DNA of 32,870 nt from Actinobacteria bacterium HGW-Actinobacteria-6 (GTDB lineage: Bacteria; Actinomycetota; Coriobacteriia; Anaerosomatales; Anaerosomataceae): NCBI GenBank assembly GCA_002841295.1, contig PHEU01000025.1:1-32870 (forward strand), written 5' to 3'. A program made the position numbers and the translations under genes. Shown in pieces: positions 7,839 to 17,076 of this stretch (position 1 is its first letter; the number at the start of each line of letters is the position of its first letter). The notes under the pieces were generated by a model. That model saw only the letters and a program-made list of their open reading frames with translations. It ran no database searches and was not told the origin of the DNA.

Positions 7839-8120
7839 CTAGACGTCGCGCTTGGTGACCTCGATAAGGTGATAGCCAAACTGCGTCTTCACGGGCCCGT
7901 GGACAACGCCAACGGCCTCGTTGAAGCACACGTCGTTGAACTCCTTGACCATCTGGCCGGGCGAGAACACGCCCAGGTCGCCACCATCGGCACCCGACGG
8001 GCACGACGAGTGTGTGCGGGCGATCTCGGCGAAGTCGGCGCCGTCTGCGATCTGCTGCTTGAGGTCGTTGGCCTTCTCCTCGGTGGATACGAGGATGTGG
8101 CGGGCTGCTGCGCGAGTCAT
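7839..8120 (-). CDS. ppiC: Single-domain parvulin peptidyl-prolyl cis-trans isomerase (PpiC-like)
   Basis: 93 aa from the ATG at 8120. An ATG two codons upstream touches the AGGAG box with no spacer, whereas 8120 lies at a normal 6-base distance, so the shorter form is preferred. The entire protein is one rotamase domain: AAARHILVST, DFAEIARTHSSCPSGADGGDLG, FSPGQMVKEF and GPVKTQFGYHLIEV. These are the conserved His, Cys/Ser, Met/Phe and His positions of parvulins. With no signal peptide it should be cytosolic, like E. coli PpiC (about 93 aa), and assists folding at prolyl bonds. It stands alone, divergent from the spermidine-synthase-like gene. Confidence 0.92.
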   Translation of the reverse strand: MTRAAARHILVSTEEKANDLKQQIADGADFAEIARTHSSCPSGADGGDLGVFSPGQMVKEFNDVCFNEAVGVVHGPVKTQFGYHLIEVTKRDV

Positions 8121-8210
8121 ATGCATCTCCTATCTCGGTTCAGTGACCTGGCGATTATGACCGCGTAGGCCGAGTCGCGCCACCGGTGTAACTCGTGCAA
8201 TGCTGTCGCT

Positions 8211-9071
8211 ATGCCAAACGACACCGACAGCAATCTGCCCGAGTCGATGACCCACGAGGTCGTCACGCACTCGCGTGTCTCGGCATATCACACGATTCGC
8301 GTGGTAGACATCGGGCAGCGGCGTATCCTGCAATTTGAGCGGACCCGCCAGTCGTCGATGTATCTCGACAACCCGTATGAGACCGACTTCGAGTACCCGG
8401 CGTTCTTCCACATCGGGCTCGCGATCCGTCCAGAGGCCGAGCGAACGCTCGTGATCGGCCTCGGCGGCGGCACGGCCGTGAAGCGCATGTGGCGCGACTA
8501 CCCGCAGATGCATATCGACGCCGTAGAGCTCGATCCCGATGTGGTCGAGATTGCGCGCGAGTACTTCGCGCTGCCAGAGGATCCGCGCATCCGTGTTATC
8601 GTCGACGACGGCCGGCATCACATCGAGACCGCGCCCGACATCTACGACATCGTGGTCGTCGACGCGTTCGACGATGACCGCATTCCCCTGCCGCTCACCA
8701 CCGAAGAGTTCCTGTGGGCGGTGCGAGCGCGTCTGGCCGAGGGCGGCGTGGTCACATACAACGTGATCGGCTCGGTTCTCGGCGATCACTCCAAGGCGTT
8801 TCGCAGCCTGCATAGGACGCTACGTAACACCTTCCGACGGGTGTGGGTCTTCAACGCCGATGAGGGCGTAGACGCGAAAGGGAACAACTTCGTGGTGCTT
8901 GCGAGCGACACCAGGCTCTCCACCGCCGGGCTGCTTGAGCGCATCGCGAACAGGGTCGATGGCCGCGTGAGCCTGCCAGCATTCGAGCACTTCGGCGAGA
9001 ACCTGTACGAAGGTCCGATTAGAACCGGCGACGTGCCCATCCTGACGGATCCGCCGGGCCGCAAACGCTAG
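8211..9071 (+). CDS. Spermidine synthase-like SAM-fold protein
   Basis: 286 aa, ATG at 8211; no strong ribosome binding site is visible, so a later ATG (for example Met13) is possible. The Rossmann nucleotide motif TLVIGLGGGTAVKRMW lies at about 78-95, followed by the acidic strand end DAVELDPDVVEIAREYF, DDGRHHIE and DIVVVDAFDDDRIPLPLTTEEF. This order matches spermidine/spermine synthase-like proteins, in which decarboxylated SAM or SAM binds the GGG loop. The N-terminal small beta domain (ISAYHTIRVVD-like, then RQSSMYLD) resembles that of true synthases. No polyamine gene is nearby, so the reaction is uncertain: aminopropyl transfer or methyl transfer. The stop overlaps the convergent GNAT stop in a shared CTAG. 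Confidence 0.85.
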   Translation: MPNDTDSNLPESMTHEVVTHSRVSAYHTIRVVDIGQRRILQFERTRQSSMYLDNPYETDFEYPAFFHIGLAIRPEAERTLVIGLGGGTAVKRMWRDYPQMHIDAVELDPDVVEIAREYFALPEDPRIRVIVDDGRHHIETAPDIYDIVVVDAFDDDRIPLPLTTEEFLWAVRARLAEGGVVTYNVIGSVLGDHSKAFRSLHRTLRNTFRRVWVFNADEGVDAKGNNFVVLASDTRLSTAGLLERIANRVDGRVSLPAFEHFGENLYEGPIRTGDVPILTDPPGRKR

Positions 9072-9643
9072 CCAGCCACCTGCTTGAGCACCACGGATGT
9101 CTCCACCTGACGCGCCGGGATTTCCCAGTAGGTGCGCAGGAGCCGCTCGGTCTCTTCTCGGCCCGTCGCCTCAAAGCCGTTGCGCTCGTAGAACGCGATC
9201 GCCCAGTGTGCATCCAACCATGTGCCGATTAGGACCGGCCGATCCACTTCGGCAAGCAGGCGCCGAAGCAGCCTGCCACCGATGCCCCCGCGCTGCGCGG
9301 CCGTGCGCACGTAAGCGTGGCGAATCAGCGTCACGTCGGCCACATCCTGAATGCCCATGACGCCGAGAAGCTCGCCGTCGACCTCGTAACCCCAGAAGCG
9401 CACGCCGGCTTGAAGCTCGCCCGCCAGGTACTCCTCGGACATGTACGGGTCGTGCCAGCGATCGCCGGGGATCACTCCTCGGTACGCCTCGGCAGCCTCG
9501 TTGATGATATCGAGTAGAACGCCGCTTTCGTCCTCTCGCAATCGACGGATCTCGCGACGGCCAGCTGTCTGTCCGCTGGCATCAGGTGGTGTTCCGAAAC
9601 CATGCCGTGCGGCCTCCGTACACTCACGCGCGTTGTCGCACAT
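9068..9643 (-). CDS. GNAT-family N-acetyltransferase
   Basis: 191 aa from the ATG at 9643, chosen because GGGAGG lies 7 bases upstream (inside the end of the marR-type gene) and the longer frame overlaps that gene by more than 50 bases. After about 30 poorly conserved residues come EIRRLREDESGVLLDIINEAA, the central strands GYEVDGELLGVMGIQDV and HAYVRTAAQRGGIGGRLLRRLL (acetyl-CoA loop Q-R-G-G-I-G), then AIAFYERNGFEATG. The end, YWEIPARQVETSVVL, resembles a subgroup of GNATs annotated as acting on small molecules. It is 2 bases downstream of the regulator gene and so in one operon with it. MarR-linked acetyltransferases often detoxify the regulator's ligand; that is inference here. Confidence 0.88.
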   Translation of the reverse strand: MCDNARECTEAARHGFGTPPDASGQTAGRREIRRLREDESGVLLDIINEAAEAYRGVIPGDRWHDPYMSEEYLAGELQAGVRFWGYEVDGELLGVMGIQDVADVTLIRHAYVRTAAQRGGIGGRLLRRLLAEVDRPVLIGTWLDAHWAIAFYERNGFEATGREETERLLRTYWEIPARQVETSVVLKQVAG

Positions 9644-9645
9644 CG

Positions 9646-10095
9646 CTACGCCTCCCATCCCGCCTGCGTACCCGCCACGTCGCGCATGACTGCCCGCCAT
9701 GCGGCTTCGCGGTCGGGTCCCTCGGCGGCGAAGATGCCCGCCATGCGCTCGCGCTGCGAGCCGCTCAGCTGGGCCTCAAGCGCTGAGCCATCGGCCGTCA
9801 GGCGCAGGTGACGTGCGCGGCGGTCGCTCTCGCCCACTGCATTCTCGACGAGCCTCTCGGCCATGAGACGACGAAGCGGTGCATTCAGCGCCTGCTTGCT
9901 TACGCCGAGGATGGAGAGCAACTCACCCACGGTGACACCAGGATTGCGACCAACGAAGTAGAGAATGCGGTGATGCACGCGCCCCAGCCCACGCTCTGCG
10001 AGGACGGCATCAGGGTATGCCGTGAACTCCCGATAGCCGAAGAAGAACAGCTCAAGGGCTTCATTCAGTTCCTGCTCGCGTGATGGGTCAATCAT
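9646..10095 (-). CDS. MarR-family transcriptional regulator
   Basis: 149 aa, ATG at 10095. A winged-helix domain spans about 40-110: LGRVHHRILYFVGRNPGVTVGELLSIL, then the recognition helix GVSKQALNAPLRRLMAERLV, then the wing ENAVGESDRRARHLRLTADG with the DxRxxxLxLT signature of MarR proteins. Flanking helices form the dimer interface. No clear ribosome binding site precedes the ATG, so expression may be leaderless or weak. A TATAGT -10-like box on this strand at 10121-10126 lies inside an inverted repeat, which fits autorepression. The downstream partner is a GNAT, and the divergent neighbours are an aminotransferase and an EamA exporter. It probably senses an amino-acid-like or aromatic ligand, which cannot be named. 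Confidence 0.9.
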   Translation of the reverse strand: MIDPSREQELNEALELFFFGYREFTAYPDAVLAERGLGRVHHRILYFVGRNPGVTVGELLSILGVSKQALNAPLRRLMAERLVENAVGESDRRARHLRLTADGSALEAQLSGSQRERMAGIFAAEGPDREAAWRAVMRDVAGTQAGWEA

Positions 10096-10096
10096 A

Positions 10097-10132
10097 TTGA
10101 CATATCCAATCGCGGACGCGACTATAGGTCAA
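10097..10132. promoter_or_regulatory. Probable MarR operator and divergent promoter region
   Basis: An imperfect inverted repeat spans the divergent gap: arms TTGACATAT (10097-10105) and ATAGGTCAA (10124-10132) match at 8 of 9 positions. An inner pair, AATCGCG and CGCGACT, lies around a GA centre. The plus strand reads a consensus TTGACA -35 hexamer at 10097. The minus strand has TATAGT at 10126-10121, a 5/6 match to the -10 consensus. Binding of the adjacent MarR protein here would cover both promoters. Confidence 0.55.
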
Positions 10133-10185
10133 CGCTCTTGTCATTCTACCGCGCGGTACGACCAGCTCGCCAGAAGGGGGCTCCT

Positions 10186-11340
10186 ATGTTCTCGGAGCGC
10201 ATCGACCGGCTCACCTCCTCGCTTGTCCGCGACATCCTCTCGGCTACTCAGCGACCGGGAATGATCTCGTTCGCGGGCGGCCTGCCCGCGCCGGATGAAC
10301 TTCCCGTGCCGGACTGGAGCGGGATTCCCGCCTCGGCAGCGCAATACGGGCAAAGCGAAGGTGAGCCCGCGCTTCGCGAGGCGATCGCCGAGCATGCGAG
10401 AAGCATGGGCATCGTGTGTGACGCGTCGCAGGTACTGGTGGTCTCCGGCTCGCAACAGGGAATCGACCTCGTCTCGAAGCTCTTCATCGACCCGGGCACC
10501 CCGATCATCACCGAGGCACCCACGTATCTGGCGGCGCTACAGTCCTTTGAGCTCTTCGGCGCTGTATGTCATGGCGTTTCGCTCGGCAAGGACGGCATCG
10601 ACGCCGACGCGCTGCGGACAGCGGCTTCGGCCACTGATGCGCGCCTGACGTACGTGATCCCTACCTTCCAGAACCCGAGTGGCACCTGTTACTCCGCCGA
10701 AACGCGCACCGCGGTAGCCGCGGCGGCCGACGACCTCGGACTGACGATCTTCGAGGACGACCCGTACCGGGAGCTCGTCTACGACGAGGTGGACCGCACC
10801 CCTATCTGCGCACACATCAACAGGGCGTCGTGGATCTACCAGAGCAGCTTCTCGAAGTCGTTCATGCCGGGCATCCGCGTGGGCTACCTCATCGCGTCGC
10901 CCGGCCTGATGCCGCACCTCGTGCGGCTGAAGCAGGCGACGGACCTGCACACCAACCGCTTCGGCCAGTGGCTCGCACACGGGCACCTGACCTCGCCAAT
11001 GCTGCCAGAGCGCCTCGCGCACCTGCGGAGCGCCTACTCGGCCAAGCGCGATGCGATGGAAGCCGCACTCCGCGAGCACTTCGGCGACCTTGCCGAGTGG
11101 ACAACCCCGCCCGGCGGCCTCTTCTTCTGGCTGCGGCTGCGCGTGCCCATCGACACCCGCGCGCTGCTCCCGGCCATGCTCGAACGAGGCGTCGCCTTCA
11201 TGCCCGGCGAGGTCTTCTTCCCGGCGACGGCGCCCTCTCTCGGCTACATGCGTCTTAACTTCTCGCACGCCGGCGAGGAGCAGATGCGCTCCGGAGTAGC
11301 GATGCTCGCCGAGGCAGTCCGCGACACACCAGCGTTGTAG
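10186..11340 (+). CDS. PLP-dependent aminotransferase, class I/II (2-aminoadipate/MocR-type)
   Basis: 384 aa. The start is the ATG at 10186, after GAAGGGGG; a TTG 16 codons upstream has no ribosome site. This is fold type I. It shows SFAGGLPAPDELP at the N-terminus, YGQSEGEPALREAIAEH, VSGSQQGIDLVSKLF, PTFQNPSGTCYS (Asn163), EDDPYREL (Asp191 region, Tyr194), and the Schiff-base lysine in SSFSKSFMPGIRVGY (Lys224). The C-terminal PPGGLFFWLRL and MRLNFS carry the substrate carboxylate-binding Arg. The closest relatives by motif are 2-aminoadipate/aromatic aminotransferases (LysN-like) and the catalytic part of MocR regulators, but there is no DNA-binding domain here. It is first in a run with an EamA exporter and a DinB protein, across from a MarR gene. 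Confidence 0.92.
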   Translation: MFSERIDRLTSSLVRDILSATQRPGMISFAGGLPAPDELPVPDWSGIPASAAQYGQSEGEPALREAIAEHARSMGIVCDASQVLVVSGSQQGIDLVSKLFIDPGTPIITEAPTYLAALQSFELFGAVCHGVSLGKDGIDADALRTAASATDARLTYVIPTFQNPSGTCYSAETRTAVAAAADDLGLTIFEDDPYRELVYDEVDRTPICAHINRASWIYQSSFSKSFMPGIRVGYLIASPGLMPHLVRLKQATDLHTNRFGQWLAHGHLTSPMLPERLAHLRSAYSAKRDAMEAALREHFGDLAEWTTPPGGLFFWLRLRVPIDTRALLPAMLERGVAFMPGEVFFPATAPSLGYMRLNFSHAGEEQMRSGVAMLAEAVRDTPAL

Positions 11341-11434
11341 CTGGCGCTTCGCCCGATGCACGCCTAAGCTGTCCTCTATGCCTCGTGCGATTCGCGCACC
11401 GGTACCTGTCCGTCGACCCGATCCGGAGCCCTTA

Positions 11435-12370
11435 GTGCAACCGTCCCGCGCAAGCCGCGTCATCCCCCTGCTCTGCCTCCTGAGCGCGGTCACCTTCTGG
11501 GGCACAAGCTTCGCGGCCACCAAGACGGCGCTCGACACGTTCCCGCCGATGACAGTCATCTGGCTGCGCATGGTGATCGCCACGCTCGTGTTCGCGCCGG
11601 TGTGGTTCTTCGTTCCAAAGCCGCAGTACCGCCGCGGCGATGTTCGCTGGCTCGCACTCGTCGTGCTCCTGCAGCCATGCATCTATTACCTTGCCGAGGG
11701 CTACGCCATCCAGCTCACGACGTCGAGCGCCGCCGGTGTAATCTCGGCGATCGTGCCGCTGCTGGTAGCGGCGGGCGCGTGGCTCTTTCTGCGCGAACAC
11801 CTCTCCGCACGATCCATGGTGGCTATCGCGATTTCGCTCGTCGGAGTCGCCATGCTCTCGGTGGGCGGACACTCGCAGGCGTCAGCACCCAACCCGATCC
11901 TCGGCAACGCGCTCGAGCTGCTCGCAATGATCAGCGCGGCCGGGGCGATGATCGCGATCAAGCACCTCTCGGCACGATACAACGCGTGGTTCCTGACAGG
12001 ACTGCAGGCGGCGACGGGTGCGGTCTTCTTCCTGCCGGGAGCGATAGCGGGCGGCACGACTGGCTGGGTCGCCGCGACTCCCATCGCCTGGGCAAGCGTG
12101 GTCTATCTCGGCACGTTCGTGTCCCTCGGCGCGTTCGGCCTCTACAACACGGCTGTCACGAAAATGCCGGCGAACCGCGCCGCGCTCTCGATCAACCTGG
12201 TGCCCGCCGTGGCGCTTTTGTCCGGCTGGCTGGTTCGCGGCGAGTCGCTATCGCTGCTCCAGCTGGCAGCCTGCGCTGTCATCGTCGGAGCGGTCGTGCT
12301 TTCCGAGACGGGCGCCGCACCACTTGAACCCTCAGAAGGAATCGCGGCGGCGGAGTTTCCGGCCGCGTAA
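11435..12370 (+). CDS. EamA/DMT-superfamily transporter
   Basis: 311 aa from the GTG at 11435, chosen because GGAG lies 6 bases upstream. An ATG at 11378 would add 19 residues (Pro/Arg-rich) but has no ribosome site. Ten hydrophobic segments form two EamA repeats. Repeat 1 begins VIPLLCLLSAVTFWGTSFAATK and contains FPPMTVIWLRMVIATLVF. Repeat 2 begins near NALELLAMISAAGAMIAIKHLS and ends LAACAVIVGAVVLSETG. The conserved P/W/GTSF, WLRM and ALSINLVPAVALLSGWLVRGE motifs are typical. These inner-membrane carriers usually export amino acids or related metabolites. Its place 95 bases after the aminotransferase gene (38 bases if the upstream ATG is used) suggests a shared transcript and a related substrate, regulated by the adjacent MarR protein. 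Confidence 0.9.
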   Translation: MQPSRASRVIPLLCLLSAVTFWGTSFAATKTALDTFPPMTVIWLRMVIATLVFAPVWFFVPKPQYRRGDVRWLALVVLLQPCIYYLAEGYAIQLTTSSAAGVISAIVPLLVAAGAWLFLREHLSARSMVAIAISLVGVAMLSVGGHSQASAPNPILGNALELLAMISAAGAMIAIKHLSARYNAWFLTGLQAATGAVFFLPGAIAGGTTGWVAATPIAWASVVYLGTFVSLGAFGLYNTAVTKMPANRAALSINLVPAVALLSGWLVRGESLSLLQLAACAVIVGAVVLSETGAAPLEPSEGIAAAEFPAA

Positions 12371-12414
12371 CGGTATCATCGACGCGAAGACATTCCGACT
12401 TTGAAGGAGCGCCC

Positions 12415-12890
12415 ATGTCCGAGACACTCTCCCCCGTCGAACTCGTCGTCGCCTACAAGCACGGTCCGGGCATCCTGCGCGAGGCACTCGCGGGTATGAC
12501 TGCCGAGGCGCTCCGCGCGCGACCAATCGAGGGCAAGCTGAGCTCGATGGAGGTCGCCTGCCACATCGTCGACTCCGACCAGTTCATGTGCGACCGCATC
12601 AAACGCACGCTCGCCACCGAGAAACCGCTGCTGATGGGCGTTGAGTCCGTCGACTACGTGGGCGCCCTGCGCTACCACGATCGCGACCTGGAACTCGACC
12701 TCCGCCTGCTGGAGATCCAGCGCGAGCAGATGGCGGCTGACCTCGAGCGCCTGCCTGCCGAGGCGTGGAGCCGCACCGCGATCCACTCGGAAAACGGGCT
12801 GCAGACGCTCGTGGACATCGTTGAGCACGCAGTCGAGCACCTCGAGGATCATGTAGCGCGCATCCACGAGAAGCGGGCAGCTCTCGGGCT

Positions 12891-12894
<4 letters not shown>
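12415..12894 (+). CDS. DinB-family metal-binding four-helix protein
   Basis: 159 aa, ATG with AAGGAG 6 bases upstream. This is a full-length DinB-like four-helix bundle. The metal triad is in place: His50 (MEVACHIVDSDQF) and the pair His138/His142 in VEHAVEHLEDH (HxxxH). The segment LSSMEVACHIVDSDQFMCDRI is characteristic. Family members include thiol-dependent S-transferases (bacillithiol or mycothiol dependent), and a stress or detoxification role is common. The cofactor thiol is not deducible here. It follows the EamA gene by 44 bases, so it may be the third gene of that transcript. Its stop overlaps that of purB on the other strand (CTAG). Confidence 0.88.
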
Positions 12895-14216
<1,322 letters not shown>

Positions 14217-14342
14217 GGCGAAGGCTCCTCGTGAATCGACGGATGTGCGCACATATTATCGCCGAGAAGCGGCCACGGTGCGAGATTCATAGGCTTCGGT
14301 TTTGCCGTATGCGGTACATTCCATTCGGGGAGAGGAGTCGAC

Positions 14343-15419
14343 ATGGACACGAACGTAATCGCTCAGGTTCCGCCCGAAACGATCGAGTGGCTTTGCGCCG
14401 AGGAGAACCCTGCCGTCGCGACTCTCACGCGGAGGGAGTTCCTCGGCTTGGCTGACGACGCTGCAACCACCGCCCTGTGGGAGCGACGCAACGAGTACGC
14501 GCCCGTGGCGACGATCCTTGAGCGCATGTCCCCGGATGGCTCGTGGGCCACCCCGGGCAAGGACTACCAGAAGTACGGCGGATCGCTCTGGCAGGTGCAC
14601 TTCCTCGGCGAGCTGTATGCCAGCGGCGATGATGAGCGCGTGCAGCAGGCGGCAGCGTACGCGTTCTCGCGGCAACTGGCAGACGGCTCCTGGAGCTGCA
14701 ATGGCCGGTCTTCTGCGGCTATCCCCTGCCTCACCGCGAACGTCGGGCGGGCGCTGGCGCGGCTCGGCTTCTCACGTGACGAGCGCATCATCGCGGCGCT
14801 CCGCTACTGCGTGGGGCTCTTCGACACCTTCGGGTGCCTCACCTGCGGCTCCGTGGACCCGAGCGTGAAGGCATGGGGAGCGCGAACAGACACACTCAAC
14901 GGCTACTGCCATATGCTCGCCCCTAAGCTGCTGCTCTTCCTCGACGAGGTACCGCGCAAGCTGTGGCCAGACGGCGCCGAGACACTTCGCGACGAGTGCG
15001 TGCGTGTCTTGCGCGAGAAGCAGATCACACGCTGCCTACCCGAGGAGGCCCGTGCGTTCGGTGAGGTGTTCTGGTCGACGCCAACCGGGCAGCGTGCAGG
15101 CGTCCGAGAGCGCTTCTTGGCCGAGCACGGCGACCTGCACTTCAAGGACAAGCCCGGCTGGCTGCGGTTCGGCTTCCCGCTGTCGTACAACTCGGACGCG
15201 CTAGAAGCCCTGCTCGCACTGGCACGCGTGGGCGAGCCTCGTCTCCCGGAGTACGAGCGCGCGATCTCGGTTGTGCGCGAACAGGCTGATGCCGCGTGGC
15301 GTTGGAAACTTCGCAACACGCTCAACGGCAAGATGCTCGCAGACATCGAGCGGAAGGGCGAACCCAGCCGCTGGGTAACACTACGTGCACTTGAGCTTCT
15401 CAGGCACTTCGGCGGCTGA
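14343..15419 (+). CDS. Alpha/alpha-toroid (prenyltransferase / terpenoid cyclase fold) protein
   Basis: 358 aa, ATG with GGGGAGAGGAG upstream. Repeated helix-pair motifs of the prenyltransferase/squalene-cyclase fold are visible: ATILERMSPDGSWATPG, YGGSLWQVHFLGELYASGDDERVQQAAAY, QLADGSWSCNG, CLTANVGRALARLGFSRDERIIAALRY and a C-terminal RWVTLRALELLRHFGG. Conserved Cys/His-rich parts (CNG, PCLTANV, CLTCGS, YCHMLAPK) could bind a metal. No DxDD or other cyclase catalytic motif is apparent, and there is no signal peptide or membrane segment, so true cyclase activity is unlikely. Database records sometimes give related proteins misleading names such as nitrogen-fixation protein. The start WLCAEENPAVATLTRREFLG is a conserved entry motif for this uncharacterised group. 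The function is unknown. Confidence 0.75.
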   Translation: MDTNVIAQVPPETIEWLCAEENPAVATLTRREFLGLADDAATTALWERRNEYAPVATILERMSPDGSWATPGKDYQKYGGSLWQVHFLGELYASGDDERVQQAAAYAFSRQLADGSWSCNGRSSAAIPCLTANVGRALARLGFSRDERIIAALRYCVGLFDTFGCLTCGSVDPSVKAWGARTDTLNGYCHMLAPKLLLFLDEVPRKLWPDGAETLRDECVRVLREKQITRCLPEEARAFGEVFWSTPTGQRAGVRERFLAEHGDLHFKDKPGWLRFGFPLSYNSDALEALLALARVGEPRLPEYERAISVVREQADAAWRWKLRNTLNGKMLADIERKGEPSRWVTLRALELLRHFGG

Positions 15420-15493
15420 CAGCGAGGAGTTCGTCGCCAACGGCACTGGAGCGTCGGAATATGGGGATACACCACAACGGGGTGGTGATTGTC

Positions 15494-15967
15494 ATGACAA
15501 TCCCTGAAATCAAGCAGAGTGTGGCCCAAACGGTTGTGTTCCTGGAGATGAGCGGTCCCTACTCGCAGACGCCTGAAGGATACGGGAAGCTCTACGGCTG
15601 GATCAGCCTGCACGGCCTCGTGCCGTCAGGCATGCCGCACGCGGTGTACCTGACGATGCCGCCTGAGACGCCCGAGGAAGAAGCGCTCTGGGAGCTTTGG
15701 GCCCCTGTCGCGGGCAACCCGCCAGAGCATGAGCCCGACGAAGATGGTGTCGGCGTGAAACACGTGGCGGCTATGACGGTAGTCTCGGCGATGCACCACG
15801 GACCGTATGAGACCGTCGCGCCCACGTACGACGAGATGTGGGCCTGGATCGGTGGCAACGGCTACCAGATTGCCGGTCCCCCGATGGAGATCTACTACTC
15901 GGACCCCAACAAGGTGCCTCCTGAGGAGTACCTGACCGAGATCCAGATACCGGTGGTGCACAGGTGA
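15494..15967 (+). CDS. GyrI-like / effector-binding domain protein
   Basis: 157 aa from the ATG at 15494; an upstream in-frame ATG at 15461 would add 11 residues with a weaker site. The sequence is a stand-alone GyrI-like (SOUL/AraC effector-binding) domain with two repeated beta-alpha-beta-beta halves. The first half is VVFLEMSGPYSQTPEGYGKLYGWI and the second VVSAMHHGPYETVAPTYDEMWAWI, each with the G-P-Y turn. The end, PPMEIYYSDPNKVPPEEYLTEIQIPV, matches the conserved family tail (E.Y..DP...p.e.lTEI..P). Such domains bind small hydrophobic or cationic ligands, and some are hydrolases. No DNA-binding domain is attached. The stop overlaps the next gene's GTG start (GTGA), so the two are coupled. 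Confidence 0.87.
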   Translation: MTIPEIKQSVAQTVVFLEMSGPYSQTPEGYGKLYGWISLHGLVPSGMPHAVYLTMPPETPEEEALWELWAPVAGNPPEHEPDEDGVGVKHVAAMTVVSAMHHGPYETVAPTYDEMWAWIGGNGYQIAGPPMEIYYSDPNKVPPEEYLTEIQIPVVHR

Positions 15968-17076
15968 GTGAACCGCGACGCGTTCACTACATCGATTGGC
16001 TCCGCGTCCTGGCCGTGTTGCTGTTGTTCCCATTCCACGTGTCACGCGTCTTCAACGCAGGCGATCCGTTCTATGTGAAGAGCCCGTACGTGTCCTCAGC
16101 GCTCACGGCTCTACTGGCCTTCATCTCTGAATGGCATATGCCATTACTGTTCTTGCTTGCCGGTGCCTCAAGCTACTTCGCGCTGCGCAAGCGAACAATC
16201 AACGCATACACGACCGAGCGCGTGAAACGGTTGCTGGTGCCGTTCGTCTTCGGGCTCTTTGTGCTGATACCGCCACAAACCTGGATCGGAGGTCGTTTCA
16301 ACAGCGGCTACACAGGCTCGTTCCTGCACTACCTCACCAGCACCGACTTCCTGGTGTTCAACATCCGCGACGGTGGCGACTACTACGGCGGATTCGGCAT
16401 CGGTCAACTCTGGTTCGTGCTCTGGCTGTTCATGATCTCGATGGTGGCACTGCCGCTTCTGGCCTGGGGTCGGAGCGAACGTGGCACAGCCGCATTGGGG
16501 CGTTTCGCCCGCCTGCTCGCCAAGCCACAGGGCTGGCTGCTAGCAGCGTTCATCATCCTGGTCGGAGAGGTGCTGCCCGATCCCGTGGGAATTCCGCCCT
16601 TCTACTACCTCGCGTTCTTTATGCTCGGCTACGCGATCATGTTCGACGCGTCAGTAATCCAAATCGCCGAGCGAATCCGGTGGCCCGCACTCATCACCGG
16701 TCTCGCAGTCGCCGCATGGTTCGCCCTCACATGGCAGTGGCGTGAGTCATTCCCCGACCCTTCAGCGCAACGTGCGGCTATCTCGATCGTGGCGAGCCTT
16801 GGACGCTGGCTCACGCTGCTCGGTATGCTTGGGCTCGGAAAGCGGTATCTCGACAAGCCCGGACCAGCGCTCGCGTATCTGGCTCCCGCATCGTACCCGC
16901 TCTACATCATCCATCAGACGGTGATCGTCTTGGCGGCGTACTTCATCGTCGATCTGGCGCTTCCTGGATCGGTGCAGTGGCTGCTGCTCTTTGTGGTCAC
17001 CGTAGCGGGAACGTTCGCCGTCTACGAGGCGGTTCGACGTGTTCCCTGGATACGCAAAGGCTTCGGTCTGCGCTAG
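15964..17076 (+). CDS. Acyltransferase-3 family integral membrane protein
   Basis: 370 aa, GTG at 15964 overlapping the preceding stop by 4 bases. The N-terminal hallmark RVHYIDWLRVLAVLLLFPFHVSRVF carries the family's Asp/Arg and catalytic-type His. About ten membrane helices follow, including LTALLAFISEWHMPLLFLLAGASSYFAL, VKRLLVPFVFGLFVLIPPQTW, GQLWFVLWLFMISMVALPLLAW, FYYLAFFMLGYAIMF and PLYIIHQTVIVLAAYFIV. The layout (HxxxD-like start, RRLLVP loop, FWFL-type LWF, terminal YIIHQ helix) fits the OpgC/MdoC-like branch of acyltransferase 3, which O-acylates glycans or lipids on the outer face of the membrane using a cytosolic acyl donor. The acceptor is unknown. The convergent stop is shared through CTAG. 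Confidence 0.88.
   Translation: MSEPRRVHYIDWLRVLAVLLLFPFHVSRVFNAGDPFYVKSPYVSSALTALLAFISEWHMPLLFLLAGASSYFALRKRTINAYTTERVKRLLVPFVFGLFVLIPPQTWIGGRFNSGYTGSFLHYLTSTDFLVFNIRDGGDYYGGFGIGQLWFVLWLFMISMVALPLLAWGRSERGTAALGRFARLLAKPQGWLLAAFIILVGEVLPDPVGIPPFYYLAFFMLGYAIMFDASVIQIAERIRWPALITGLAVAAWFALTWQWRESFPDPSAQRAAISIVASLGRWLTLLGMLGLGKRYLDKPGPALAYLAPASYPLYIIHQTVIVLAAYFIVDLALPGSVQWLLLFVVTVAGTFAVYEAVRRVPWIRKGFGLR

Noticed and set aside
10537-11682. Long open frame (381 codons) on the minus strand opposite the aminotransferase and EamA genes
   Set aside because: It is Arg/Gly/Ala/His-rich with no domain, lies antisense to a complete aminotransferase and to a transporter start, and has no ribosome binding site. 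It is a high-GC shadow frame.
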